From Cellulosimicrobium arenosum (GTDB lineage: Bacteria; Actinomycetota; Actinomycetes; Actinomycetales; Cellulomonadaceae), in the NCBI RefSeq assembly GCF_014837295.1, contig NZ_JACYHB010000005.1:124001-188000 (forward strand): a DNA stretch of 64,000 nt. The letters run 5' to 3'. A program made the position numbers and the translations under genes. Position 1 is the stretch's first letter; each line of letters opens with the position of its first letter. The notes beneath the pieces are model-generated. The model had not been told where the DNA came from and searched no databases. It worked only from the letters and a program-made list of their open reading frames with translations. Below, piece after piece: positions 34,249-43,183 of this stretch.

Positions 34249-37200
34249 ACCTCCCACGCGGTCGCCGCGAGCAGCGTCTCGGCGTCGTCCGGACTGCGCA
34301 GCACGGCGGCGACCAGGTGCCGGCGTCCGTAGCGTCCCGCCGCCGCGGCCAGCGCCTCCGCCAGACCGTCCTGGTCCGTGGCGTGCACGCGCGCGTCCGC
34401 GCCCGACCGCTCGACCCACCACGGCACACGCACACCGTCGACGCGCAGTGCCTCGTGGCGGAACCACACGGCAGCGACCGGTCCGACGACCCGCCCCGCG
34501 GCGTCCGGCACCGGGATCGCCTCACCGACGCTCTCCGGGGCGGGCGCGTCAGCGGGCACCACGTCCAGGTCGAGGAGGTCGGCGACGTCGTCCAGCAGGG
34601 CGGCTGGAGCAGGGACCACCGGGCGCAGGGGGGTCCACATCGGGTCGGGCGCGACGACCGCGTCCTGCGCCGCGACGACACGGACGCCGTTCTCGGTCAG
34701 AGCGGGCAACCGGTCGGGCGGCGGGTCGAGCACCTCCCCCGCGGCGGCGAGCGTCACGAGCGCGTGCCACAGCTCCAGGGCGTCCTCGGCGCCGACCGGA
34801 GCGCCCACGTCCGCGACGGCGTCGAGCACGCCCGGCCAGGCGCCCGGCGCGACGCCCCCCAGGCTCGCGACCCCGCCGACCGCAGCGAGCACCCGGTCGT
34901 CGACGCCCCGGGCGTCGGCCACGGCACGCGGCGCCGCCGGGAGCCAGGGCACCTGACCGAGGGCGAACGGTGCGCCGAGCTCGGTCCGCAACCACCACGA
35001 GGTGTACGACGTCGCGACGATGCCCCGGCCCTCCGCCCGCACGGGGTCGAGCAACGCCGAGCGGAGGTCCGGCCGGCCGGCGATGCGCTCGAGCGCGGCC
35101 GGCCACGCGTCGTCGTGCACCGCGTCGAGGTCCGCGACCGCCGGCACGTCACCGACGTGCACGCCGGGGCCCAGCACGTCCGCGAGGTGCTCCAGGTAGC
35201 CCGCCCAGTCGGAGAGCCAGCCCTCCGCGGCGTGGGGGTCCAGGTCCTCGTCGACTCCCGTCAGCGGGGTGACGACGTCGCGCACCACGTGCACGACCGG
35301 CTCGGTCACGACCCCGAGCGCGCGCAGCGTCGCGACGCCCCAGCGGTCCACGACCTCGGGTGCGACGACGTCCAGCCCGTCCAGCACCTCGTCCGCCCAC
35401 GTACCGGCCAGCACGCACCCGCGCGCCGCGACGAGGTCGCCGCCCGTCGTCCGCAGCGGGATCTCTCCCCACCAGAACGGAAGTCGCAGGTCACCCTGCG
35501 CGTCCTCGCCGGCGACGACGTCGGACACGAACCCGACCAGGGCGTCGGTGTCCGGCTGCTCGCCGTCGTCCGCGGCGCGCGCGGCGGCGAGGGCCCGCTC
35601 CCGCAGGGCGGGCTCGCCCACGAGCCCGCGCAGCGCCACCGGGCGGGCACCGAGCCGCTCCAGCACGGGGTGCGCCGCCCGCGGGTCGACGACGCGCAGC
35701 CCCAGGTCCGCGAGCCTCCGGGCCGCGGCGACCGCCCGGTCGTCGTCGCCCGGGTCCGCGAGGACGACCAGGCCACGTGGACCCCGGACGGTGCGCCCGT
35801 CGACGAGCAGCACGGGCAGGGCGCCCAGCGCGTCGCGCACGTCGGCGTCGTGCACGTGCGGCGCGAGCGCCCCGTACAGCTCCAGGAGGCGGGCGACGCC
35901 CGTGTCCGTCCCTGCGCCCGGGAGCTGCTCGACGACGTCGGCCAGGTCGAGGACCTCGACGCCCAGCGAGCGCGCCACGGAGAGCAGGTCGGCGGGCACG
36001 TCCACGAGGTCCGCGACGCCGAGCGTGCGCCGTACCGCCGGGTCGGCCCCCACCGGCCCGGGCACCACGCACGCCTGCTGCGGCGTGACGAGCCCGGTCG
36101 TCCCCCGGCCCGGGGACCCGGGACCGAGGGCCTCGTCCGTGTCGTGGAGCCCGCCGTCGCTCTCGGGAGGCGGCACGAGCGCACCGGGTCCGTCGACGAG
36201 CGGGACGATCGCGGTGCGCGAGAGCGCGGACAGCGCCGCGTCGCGGACCGCCGCGTCGACCACGCCGGCGGGCAGGCCGGTCGGTACGAGTCCGAGCGTG
36301 CGCGGCCCGAGCGCGGGCGCACGGGCAGCGACCAGCCGCGCGTACGCACGTCCCGCCTCGCGCGCGACCAGATCGGTCGTCGGGCCGGGCGGCACGTGTC
36401 GCCGTGACGGGTCGAGCGGGAAGGACGCGAGGAGGAGCGCGGGGAACGTGAGCGGCTCGTCGGTGGGCGTCGGGGCGTGCAGCACGCCGGCGGCGGGCGG
36501 GCGGGAACCGTCGCGAGGCGTCGCCCACGCGACGGACCACCGGTCGCGACGGCGGTCCTCGACCGGCAGGCTCGCGCGGGTCCCCGCAGGCACCTCGCCG
36601 GCCGCGCGGACCACGACCCAGCGCTCCTCGACGTCGGCGAGCCGACGCTCGTCGCCGTCGACGACCGTGATCTCCTGCAGGCCGGGCAGCGCGAGCAGGA
36701 GCACGTCGTCGACGCCGGCGAGCTGGGCCCGCACGGCCGCGAGCGCCACGTCGTCGCGCAGCTCGAGCTCGACGACCGTGGCCCAGCCGGCCCCGCCGCC
36801 GGCAGGGGCCTCGGGGACGGGGACGCGGACCGACGCCGGGAAGGGCAGGCGCAGCACCGGCAGCCGGTCACCGCGCGAGGCGACCGTGCGCGCGAGACCG
36901 GGCCGGTCCGCGGTGATCGTCGCGAGCTCGGCGCGCGTGCGTTCGAGCGACATCTCGACGGCACGCTCTCGCGCCCCGATACGGATCACGTCCGCCACCG
37001 AGCGCAGCGCCGCGAACCCGGTGCCGAACCTGCCCACGGCGCCGTCGCCCACGGCGCCCCCGGGCTCGTCGTCGCCACCGGGGCGCGCGCCGTCGAGAGG
37101 GCGGGACGACGCGGAGGCGCGCATGGCCGCGAGCGAGGCGACGCCGGCCGCGTCCAGCGGTGCGCCGGTGTTGGCCGCGCGCAGCACCCAGGGCCGATCG

Positions 37201-37427
37201 GGCGCCGAGGGCGCGTCGAGGCTCAGGCGCAGGCGTCCCGGGCCGCCCGCCCGCAGTGCCGCGTCGGCCGCGTTCTGCGCGATCTCGACGACCACCCGGT
37301 CACGGTAGGAACCGTGCGCGTGGTCCTCCTCGGTGTTGGAGTCCTCGCGCAGCCGGGTCGGCGACGAGCTCCACGCCTCCAGGGCCGAGCGCCGCAACGC
37401 CGCCGTCCCGAAGACGTCGTGCGTCAC
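34191..37427 (-). CDS. Large GHKL ATPase with sacsin/Hsp90-like N-terminal domain
   Basis: A 1078-residue protein starting at GTG 37427 (VTHDVFGTAALRRSAL), overlapping the DUF3027 stop by 4 bp. Residues about 35-160 form a GHKL nucleotide-binding domain. The N-box is VVEIAQNAADAALRAG (Glu and Asn that bind Mg-ATP), then WVLRAANTGAPLDAAGV (the D-x-G-type strand reads NTG) and the lid glycine motif GRFGTGFAALRSVADV. The remaining about 900 residues are Ala/Val/Asp-rich without a recognised domain. Actinobacterial members are annotated as sacsin-type or Hsp90-like molecular chaperones. The client is unknown. It follows DUF3027 and a cold-shock protein. Confidence 0.85.
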   Translation of the reverse strand: MTHDVFGTAALRRSALEAWSSSPTRLREDSNTEEDHAHGSYRDRVVVEIAQNAADAALRAGGPGRLRLSLDAPSAPDRPWVLRAANTGAPLDAAGVASLAAMRASASSRPLDGARPGGDDEPGGAVGDGAVGRFGTGFAALRSVADVIRIGARERAVEMSLERTRAELATITADRPGLARTVASRGDRLPVLRLPFPASVRVPVPEAPAGGGAGWATVVELELRDDVALAAVRAQLAGVDDVLLLALPGLQEITVVDGDERRLADVEERWVVVRAAGEVPAGTRASLPVEDRRRDRWSVAWATPRDGSRPPAAGVLHAPTPTDEPLTFPALLLASFPLDPSRRHVPPGPTTDLVAREAGRAYARLVAARAPALGPRTLGLVPTGLPAGVVDAAVRDAALSALSRTAIVPLVDGPGALVPPPESDGGLHDTDEALGPGSPGRGTTGLVTPQQACVVPGPVGADPAVRRTLGVADLVDVPADLLSVARSLGVEVLDLADVVEQLPGAGTDTGVARLLELYGALAPHVHDADVRDALGALPVLLVDGRTVRGPRGLVVLADPGDDDRAVAAARRLADLGLRVVDPRAAHPVLERLGARPVALRGLVGEPALRERALAAARAADDGEQPDTDALVGFVSDVVAGEDAQGDLRLPFWWGEIPLRTTGGDLVAARGCVLAGTWADEVLDGLDVVAPEVVDRWGVATLRALGVVTEPVVHVVRDVVTPLTGVDEDLDPHAAEGWLSDWAGYLEHLADVLGPGVHVGDVPAVADLDAVHDDAWPAALERIAGRPDLRSALLDPVRAEGRGIVATSYTSWWLRTELGAPFALGQVPWLPAAPRAVADARGVDDRVLAAVGGVASLGGVAPGAWPGVLDAVADVGAPVGAEDALELWHALVTLAAAGEVLDPPPDRLPALTENGVRVVAAQDAVVAPDPMWTPLRPVVPAPAALLDDVADLLDLDVVPADAPAPESVGEAIPVPDAAGRVVGPVAAVWFRHEALRVDGVRVPWWVERSGADARVHATDQDGLAEALAAAAGRYGRRHLVAAVLRSPDDAETLLAATAWEVQPRPVSEGSPGSPGTGAR

Positions 37428-38266
37428 GCCTCGGGCTCGGCGGCGGGGTCGGTCGTGGTGTCGCGCGCCGCGTCCTGCAGCATCGAGACGATCTCGAGGT
37501 GGAGGTCGTCGACCAGCGGATCGGGTTCGGGCCAGTCGGTGCGCGCGGCCGCGACATCGGTCTCGGAGTGCGCGCCGCACCCGTGGTCGAGGCTCACGAC
37601 CTTGCCGTCGTCGGGCGACCACTCGTTCGTGCAGACGCCGAAGACCTGGCCGAGGGCTCCCTGCAACGGGACGAGGAAGCCGCACGAGCTGCACTCCGAG
37701 TCGGCCGCGACCGCGCCGCGCGCCGTCGGGCCGTGGGAGCCGCGGTACCAGCGCTCCGCCGCCTCGTCGCGGCCCTGCGGCGACAGCACCCGGGTACGCG
37801 CGAGCGCGAGCTCGTCGATCGCGACCGCGTCCTGCTCCTCGTCACCGGTCGGCACGTAGCCGGGCTCGAGGCGCGGGTCGTCGGACCGGAACGGCAGGAC
37901 GTCGCCGGGCCCGACGTCGCCCGGCCGCAGCCGGTCGGACCACGGGAGCCACTGCGGGGCGAGCAGCGCGCCCTCGCCGGGCAGCAGCTCGACCTCGCAC
38001 ACCGTCGCGGTGCGGCCGCGCGGCACGCGTGCCACGGTCACGGTCCAGTGCCAGTCGCGGTAGCCGCGCATCGTGCACGCGAACCGGTGCGAGATGAGGC
38101 GGTCCGCCTCCGCGACGGTGCCCAGGTGCTCGCCCACGTCCTGCGGGTTCTCGGCGACCTCCTCGGCGGCCGCACGAGCGAGGTCGACCGCCTTCGTCAG
38201 GACGGCGTCGCGGGCGGCTCGGGCGGACACGCCGCGAGCGCGGTCGGTGGCGGCGACGGTGGGCAT
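37424..38266 (-). CDS. DUF3027 domain protein
   Basis: A 280-residue protein starting at ATG 38266, two bases after the cold-shock gene. The N-terminal half is helical (AVDLARAAAEEVAENPQDVGEHLG). The central part reads CTMRGYRDWHWTVTVARVPRG and LLAPQWLPWSDRLRPGDVGPGD. The C-terminal part has a cysteine pair in ECSSCGFLVPL and the block VCTNEWSPDDGKVVSLDHGCGAHSET, likely a zinc site. These are hallmark DUF3027 motifs, widespread in Actinobacteria. The biochemical role is not known. It is tightly linked to the cold-shock and GHKL ATPase genes. Confidence 0.88.
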   Translation of the reverse strand: MPTVAATDRARGVSARAARDAVLTKAVDLARAAAEEVAENPQDVGEHLGTVAEADRLISHRFACTMRGYRDWHWTVTVARVPRGRTATVCEVELLPGEGALLAPQWLPWSDRLRPGDVGPGDVLPFRSDDPRLEPGYVPTGDEEQDAVAIDELALARTRVLSPQGRDEAAERWYRGSHGPTARGAVAADSECSSCGFLVPLQGALGQVFGVCTNEWSPDDGKVVSLDHGCGAHSETDVAAARTDWPEPDPLVDDLHLEIVSMLQDAARDTTTDPAAEPEA

Positions 38267-38268
38267 GC

Positions 38269-38652
38269 TCAGACCTCGATCTCGTCCGCGACGGCGCGCA
38301 GGACCAGGGCGACCTTCGTCGCCCTGGCCTTCTCCGGGTAGCGCCCGCGCCGCAGGCCGTTGCCCACGTCGTCGAGCTCCTTGATGAGGTCCTCGACGAT
38401 GACGGCCATCTCGTCGGCGGAGCGGCGCTTGGCGCGCACGACCGACGGGGCCGGGTCGAGGAGCGTGACGGCGAGCGCCTGCGGGCCGCGCCGGCCGTCG
38501 GCGACGCCGAAGTCGACGCGGGCACCCGGCTTGGGTGCGGGCGCGTCGGCGGGCAGCGACGACGCGTGGAGGAAGACCTCTCCGCCGTCGTCGTTCGCGA
38601 TGAAGCCGAAACCGCGTTCGGCGTCGAACCACTTGACCTTGCCGGTGGGCAC
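38269..38652 (-). CDS. Cold-shock domain protein with C-terminal extension (CspB-type)
   Basis: A 127-residue protein starting at GTG 38652 (VPTGKVKWFDAERGFGFI). The first 65 residues are a cold-shock domain with RNP1 RGFGFI and RNP2 VFLHASSL, which binds single-stranded RNA or DNA. The C-terminal 60 residues (ADEMAVIVEDLIKELDDVGNGLRRGRYPEKARATKVALVLRAVADEIE) are a helical extension seen in the longer actinobacterial CspB type. It is the first gene of the run with DUF3027 and the GHKL ATPase. Confidence 0.92.
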   Translation of the reverse strand: MPTGKVKWFDAERGFGFIANDDGGEVFLHASSLPADAPAPKPGARVDFGVADGRRGPQALAVTLLDPAPSVVRAKRRSADEMAVIVEDLIKELDDVGNGLRRGRYPEKARATKVALVLRAVADEIEV

Positions 38653-38766
38653 GTGGACCTCGTTCGTGCTCGTAGGAACCAGAACCCACAGGTTACCGGC
38701 CCGACGGGCCGCACGTCGCATCCGCCCGTCACCGACGCCGTCACCACGGCCCGAGCGGCCAGGCGC

Positions 38767-39483
38767 CTACCGCGCGACCACGCCGAGGTCGGCCCCGACC
38801 CGCAGGGCGACGGCGTCGAACCACCGCGGACCGTCCGCGACCGTCTGCTCGAGGTGCCCGAAGAGCTCGAACGAGACGGTGCCGAAGAGAGCGGTCCAGG
38901 CGGCGAGCGTCCGCACGACGCCCTCGGTCGGGGCGTCGGGAGCGACGAGACCACGGGCGGCGGCGTAGGTGCGTGCCGGGACGACCAGGTCGGCGGCGTC
39001 GGCGGCACCCGGGGGCCCAGGGACGGGGGTCGCACCGCGCGACCAGGCGTCGCCGGCGAGGCCGACGAGCACCCGGACGACCCGGGTCGCGGGCTCGACG
39101 GTGTCACGCGGGGCGGCGTAGCCGGGGATCGGGGTGCCGTAGAGCAGCGCGAACTCGCCAGGACGTCCGACGCACCAGGTCCGGAGCGCGCGGCACGCGG
39201 CGAGCCAGCGGCCCTCGAGGTCGTCGCGCGGCACGGCCGCCTCGGCGCGCTCCACGGCGCTGCCGAGCTCGTCGTAGCACGCGACGAGCAGCGCCGTCAG
39301 GAGCGCTTCGCGGCTCGGGAAGTAGCGGTAGACGGCCGACGACACCATGCCGACGTCGCGCGCGACCGCGCGCAGCGACAGCGCCCCCGGGCCGTCGGTG
39401 GAGAGCCGCACCCGGGCGGCGTCGAGGATCTCGCGCGTCACGGTCTCCCGTGCCAGGGCGCGCGCCGAACGAGGGGCGGTCAT
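38767..39483 (-). CDS. TetR/AcrR-family transcriptional regulator
   Basis: A 238-residue regulator starting at ATG 39483. The helix-turn-helix region is TREILDAARVRLSTDGPGALSLRAVARDVGMVSSAVYRYFPSREALLTALL. The ligand domain contains RTWCVGRPGEFALLYGTPIPGY and ends with WTALFGTVSFELFGHLEQT, the pattern of the WHG-type C-terminal domain. It is divergent from an epimerase gene, with two identical palindromes in the 118-bp gap. It most likely represses both genes. Confidence 0.92.
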   Translation of the reverse strand: MTAPRSARALARETVTREILDAARVRLSTDGPGALSLRAVARDVGMVSSAVYRYFPSREALLTALLVACYDELGSAVERAEAAVPRDDLEGRWLAACRALRTWCVGRPGEFALLYGTPIPGYAAPRDTVEPATRVVRVLVGLAGDAWSRGATPVPGPPGAADAADLVVPARTYAAARGLVAPDAPTEGVVRTLAAWTALFGTVSFELFGHLEQTVADGPRWFDAVALRVGADLGVVAR

Positions 39484-39521
39484 GCACCCAGCGTGCCATG
39501 TGAGATCGCTGCACTCAACAC

Positions 39522-39534
39522 AGAGCAGTGCTCT
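39522..39534. promoter_or_regulatory. TetR operator 1 (AGAGC-AGT-GCTCT)
   Basis: A perfect 5-bp inverted repeat with a 3-base centre, 39 bases upstream of the TetR start. The flanking A and T extend pairing inward. It matches operator 2 exactly in its arms. Confidence 0.6.
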
Positions 39535-39572
39535 TGTCTCGGCGCCGGGAGCGTGCGAGGCTGTCCCGAGTG

Positions 39573-39585
39573 AGAGCACCGCTCT
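39573..39585. promoter_or_regulatory. TetR operator 2 (AGAGC-ACC-GCTCT)
   Basis: The same arms as operator 1, extended by one G/C pair on the outside. It lies 16 bases before the epimerase ATG, close to the expected ribosome site, so a bound repressor would block that gene. Centre-to-centre distance to operator 1 is 51 bp. Confidence 0.6.
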
Positions 39586-39601
39586 CGGAACAGGAGTCCT
39601 C

Positions 39602-40537
39602 ATGACCGGCAGCATCCCCACCGACCGCCACCTCGTCGTCGGCGCAGGCCCCGTCGGCCGGCACGTCGCGGCGCTGCTCGCCGAGCGCGGGTCGGACGTC
39701 ACCGTCGTCACGCGCAGCGGGCGCGACACCGGCATCCCGGGCGTCCAGCACGTCGCGCTCGACGCGTCCGACGCGGACGCGCTCAGCCACGCCGCCGACG
39801 GCGCCGCGGTCCTCTACAACTGCGCCAACCCGACCGACTACACGCAGTGGGAGAAGGTCTGGCCGCCCCTGGCCGCCGCCCTGCTCACCGCCGCCGAGCG
39901 CAGCGGGGCGGTCTACGCGATCACCGGCAACCTCTACCCCTACGGTCCGGTCGACGGCCCCATGACCGAGGACCTGCCCGACGCCGCGACCGACCACAAG
40001 GGCGTGCTGCGCGCCCGGCTCTGGGCCGACGCGCTCGCGGCGCACCGCGCCGGTCGGCTGCGAGCCGTCGAGGTGCGCAGCTCCGACTTCGTCGGCCCGG
40101 GCGTCGGGGCCAACGGCCACGTGTCCCGGGTCGTCCCGGCCGCGTCCCGCGGGCGGAGCGTGACGATGATCGGCCGCACCGACCAGCCGCACACCTTCAC
40201 CGACGTGCGAGACACCGCGCGCACGCTCGTCGCCGCCGCCCAGGACCCGGGTGCGCACGGACGGACCTGGCACACGCCGAGCAACCCCGCGCGCACGCAG
40301 GAGGAGGCGCTCACCGACGTGCTGGCGAGCGTGGGCCTCGCACCGGTCAGGGTGCGGTCGCTGCGCGGGGCGGCGCTCGCCACCGCAGCCGTCGTGTCGC
40401 CGCTGCTGCGCGAGCTCCGCGACCTGGCCTACCAGTGGGAACGCCCCTACGTCCTGGCCGACGCCGCGGCGCGCGCACGGTTCGGGATCGGCCCGACCCC
40501 GTGGGACGAGGTCTGCCGCCGGACGGCACGCGGCTGA
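39602..40537 (+). CDS. NAD-dependent epimerase/dehydratase family protein
   Basis: A 311-residue Rossmann protein starting at ATG 39602. The N-terminus HLVVGAGPVGRHVAALLAERGSDV binds the dinucleotide. Later motifs are VLYNCANPTDYTQWEK, ITGNLYPYGPVDGPMTED (with an altered active-site Tyr region) and VRSSDFVGPGVGANG, DVRDTARTLVAAA. It belongs to the atypical SDR group that handles sugar nucleotides or small ketones; the substrate is unknown. Its divergence from TetR and the shared operators suggest it acts on the TetR ligand or a related toxic compound. Confidence 0.85.
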   Translation: MTGSIPTDRHLVVGAGPVGRHVAALLAERGSDVTVVTRSGRDTGIPGVQHVALDASDADALSHAADGAAVLYNCANPTDYTQWEKVWPPLAAALLTAAERSGAVYAITGNLYPYGPVDGPMTEDLPDAATDHKGVLRARLWADALAAHRAGRLRAVEVRSSDFVGPGVGANGHVSRVVPAASRGRSVTMIGRTDQPHTFTDVRDTARTLVAAAQDPGAHGRTWHTPSNPARTQEEALTDVLASVGLAPVRVRSLRGAALATAAVVSPLLRELRDLAYQWERPYVLADAAARARFGIGPTPWDEVCRRTARG

Positions 40538-40640
40538 CCGCTCGGACCGACCGCCCCGCCCACCGCGGGAGGCCCCGCCCGACCGCGACCGAGGAGCACG
40601 CTCCCGGGGCCGGCGGCCCGGGGCGCGTAGCATCGGACGG

Positions 40641-43139
40641 ATGTCCACCTCCGCACCGCGCCGCACCGCGTCGTTCAGCGAGACGCTGCTCTCGGGCGAC
40701 GACGAGCGGCTGGTCACGCTGCTGGCGCGCCGACCGGACCTGGCGACCCCGGCGCCGTCGAGCCTGCTGTCGCTCGTGGCCCGCGCGTCGAGCCGGACGA
40801 GCCTCGAGCGCGCGCTGGCCGGGCGCGACGCGCTCGAGCTCCAGGTCCTCGAGACCGTCCTGGTCCTCGACCCGGTCTCCGGCCCCGTGCCGGTCGACGC
40901 CGTCGCGGGCGCGCTGGGGACGGACGACGACCCGCAGCCCGCGGCCCGCGCGCTCTCCGTCCTCGAGGAGCACGCGCTCGTCTGGACCCCCGGCGGCCCG
41001 CCGGGCACGGCCTTCCGCCCCGCTCCTGGGCTGGCCGAGATCCTCGGACCCTATCCGGCCGGCCTCGGACCGACGGGTGGCCCCGACGACCTCGCCCTCC
41101 CCTTCTCCCTCCCGGCGGACGCGCCACCCGGCGCGGCCGCGGTCCTCGACGCCCTGGCCTGGGGACCGCCCGTCGGCGTCGCACCCCGCTCGGACCCGGC
41201 GGCGCGACGCGCGGTGAGCTGGCTCGTCGAGCACGGGCTGCTGCACGCGACCGACGACCGGCACGTCGTCCTTCCGCGCGAGGTGGGCCTCGCGCTGCGC
41301 GGCGGGCGCACGCACCGCGACGTGCGGACCGCGCCGCCCGTCCCGGACGGCCCGGTGCTCGGCGCCGCGACGGTCGACGCCGAGTCGGCGACCGCAGGGC
41401 TCGAGGTCGTGCGCCTGGTGGCGAGGCTCGTCACGACGTGGCCGGAGGCGCCACCCGGCATCCTGCGCTCCGGCGGCCTGGGGGTGCGCGACCTGCGACG
41501 CGCCGCCGCCACCCTGGAGGTCGACGACACCACCGCGGTGGCCGTGGTCGAGCTGGCCGCCGCCGCAGGGCTCGTCGCCGACGACCGGGACGACCCGCCG
41601 TCGTTCACGGCCACGGACGCCGCCGAGGACTGGCTGGGCGACGGGCTCGGCGAACGGTGGGCCGCGCTCGCGCGGGGCTGGTCGCGCTCGCGACGCACAC
41701 CGTGGCTCGTCGGCAGCCGCGACGAGAAGGGGGCGCTGCGCTCCGCGCTCGACCCCGAGCTGTGGCGGCCCTGGGTGCCACGGCTGCGCACCGCGGTGCT
41801 CGACGTGCTCGCCGACGCACCGGGTCGCGGTCTGCGGCCAGACGACGTCGTCGCCGCGCTGCGGTGGCGCACGCCGCGCGCGGTCCCGCCCGAGCAGGCG
41901 GTGGTCGGGCTGCTGCGCGAGGCCGAGCTGCTGGGCGTCACCGGTGCCGGCGCGATCTCCACGCCAGGCCGCGCACTGCTCGCCGAGCACGACACCGACC
42001 CGGCCGCGGGGCCGAGCGCGCCCCGGGAGTCCCCGGCCGGGCCCGCCGAGGCCTTCGCGTCCGTGCTGCCCGCGGCGGTCGACGAGCTCCTGCTCCAGGG
42101 CGACCTCACCGGGATCGTCCCCGGCCGGCCGTCGGCGGCGCTCGAACGTCTCGTCGAGGTCGCGGCGGACGTGGAGTCGCGCGGAGCGGCGACGACCGTG
42201 CGGTTCGGCGCCGCGTCGGTCGTCCGTGCGCTCGACCACGGACGCACGGCCGACGACCTGCTGACCGAGCTCGCCGCACACTCGCGCACGCCGGTCCCCC
42301 AGCCGCTCGAGTACCTCGTGCGCGACACCGCGAGGCGGCACGGGCGGGTGCGGGTCGGCGCGGCCTCGAGCTACGTGCGCGCCGAGGACCCGGCCCTCCT
42401 CGCCGGCCTCGTCGAGGCGGCCGCGCTGCGTCACCTGGGTCTCGTGCAGATCGCACCGACCGTGCTCGTCGCGGCCGTCCCGGCGGGCGAGCTGCAGGCC
42501 GCCCTGCGCGAGCGCGGCGTCGTCTCCGCGGTCGAGGGACCGGACGGGCGGGTCCTCGTCGCGGACGGCACCCGGCGCCGACGGGCGCCGGACGGGCCGG
42601 GACGCACCGTCGTCGGGCGACGACGCCGGCCGGGGCAGCCCGACGGGCGGGCCGCCGGAGCGGGTCCGGGCACCGACGGTGCGGGGCGTCCCGCGCGGAG
42701 CGCCGAGCTCGTCGCGCGCCTGCGCGCGGCGGACCGTGCGGACCGCGACCCCACGCCCGCGACGGCCGACGACGACGGGCCCGCCGCGCCGGGCGCACCG
42801 CGCGCGGGGCTCGCCGCACGGACCGGCCCCCCAGGTGCCCCCACGGCCGACGGGGCGCCGGGCCCCGCGGCGTCGGGCCCGGAGGACGACGTCCCGGCCC
42901 CGGCGGGCACGCGTGGAACAACCGACCCGGTCGGGGCGTTGGGGCTGCTGCGCGAGTCGATCGCGGACGGCACGATGGTCTGGTTGGAGGTCGTCGGCAC
43001 GGGCGGCTTCCCCACCCGGCGGCGCGTCCGTCCCCTCACGCTCGACGCCGGTCGCCTGCGGGCGCAGGACCCGGCCCGCGACGCCGAGCTCACGGTCGCC
43101 GTGCACCGCATCGCCTCGGTCACCCCTGACCAGCCGTGA
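40641..43139 (+). CDS. Helicase-associated protein with Helicase_C_3/XPB-type domain
   Basis: An 832-residue protein starting at ATG 40641. The N-terminal about 450 residues hold repeated winged-helix-like modules (LETVLVLDPVSGPVPVDAVAGAL, LLREAELLGVTGAGAIST). Residues about 470-640 contain EAFASVLPAAVDELLLQGDLTGIVPGRPSAALERLVEVAADVESRGAATTVRFGAASVVRALDHGRTADDLL, resembling the XPB-type Helicase_C_3 domain. The end is a disordered Pro/Ala/Arg-rich linker and a small beta domain (MVWLEVVGTGGFPTRRRVRPL) like a WYL-type fold. There is no Walker A. It precedes the XPB helicase gene by 44 bp and is its likely partner. Confidence 0.82.
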   Translation: MSTSAPRRTASFSETLLSGDDERLVTLLARRPDLATPAPSSLLSLVARASSRTSLERALAGRDALELQVLETVLVLDPVSGPVPVDAVAGALGTDDDPQPAARALSVLEEHALVWTPGGPPGTAFRPAPGLAEILGPYPAGLGPTGGPDDLALPFSLPADAPPGAAAVLDALAWGPPVGVAPRSDPAARRAVSWLVEHGLLHATDDRHVVLPREVGLALRGGRTHRDVRTAPPVPDGPVLGAATVDAESATAGLEVVRLVARLVTTWPEAPPGILRSGGLGVRDLRRAAATLEVDDTTAVAVVELAAAAGLVADDRDDPPSFTATDAAEDWLGDGLGERWAALARGWSRSRRTPWLVGSRDEKGALRSALDPELWRPWVPRLRTAVLDVLADAPGRGLRPDDVVAALRWRTPRAVPPEQAVVGLLREAELLGVTGAGAISTPGRALLAEHDTDPAAGPSAPRESPAGPAEAFASVLPAAVDELLLQGDLTGIVPGRPSAALERLVEVAADVESRGAATTVRFGAASVVRALDHGRTADDLLTELAAHSRTPVPQPLEYLVRDTARRHGRVRVGAASSYVRAEDPALLAGLVEAAALRHLGLVQIAPTVLVAAVPAGELQAALRERGVVSAVEGPDGRVLVADGTRRRRAPDGPGRTVVGRRRRPGQPDGRAAGAGPGTDGAGRPARSAELVARLRAADRADRDPTPATADDDGPAAPGAPRAGLAARTGPPGAPTADGAPGPAASGPEDDVPAPAGTRGTTDPVGALGLLRESIADGTMVWLEVVGTGGFPTRRRVRPLTLDAGRLRAQDPARDAELTVAVHRIASVTPDQP

Positions 43140-43183
43140 CCAGTCCCGTCCAGCCCTGACCAGCCCTGCACCCAAGGAGCCCC

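Noticed and set aside
34317-36407. Long plus-strand frame opposite the GHKL ATPase
   Set aside because: No domain signal and His/Arg/Val/Asp-rich composition typical of antisense frames in GC-rich genes.
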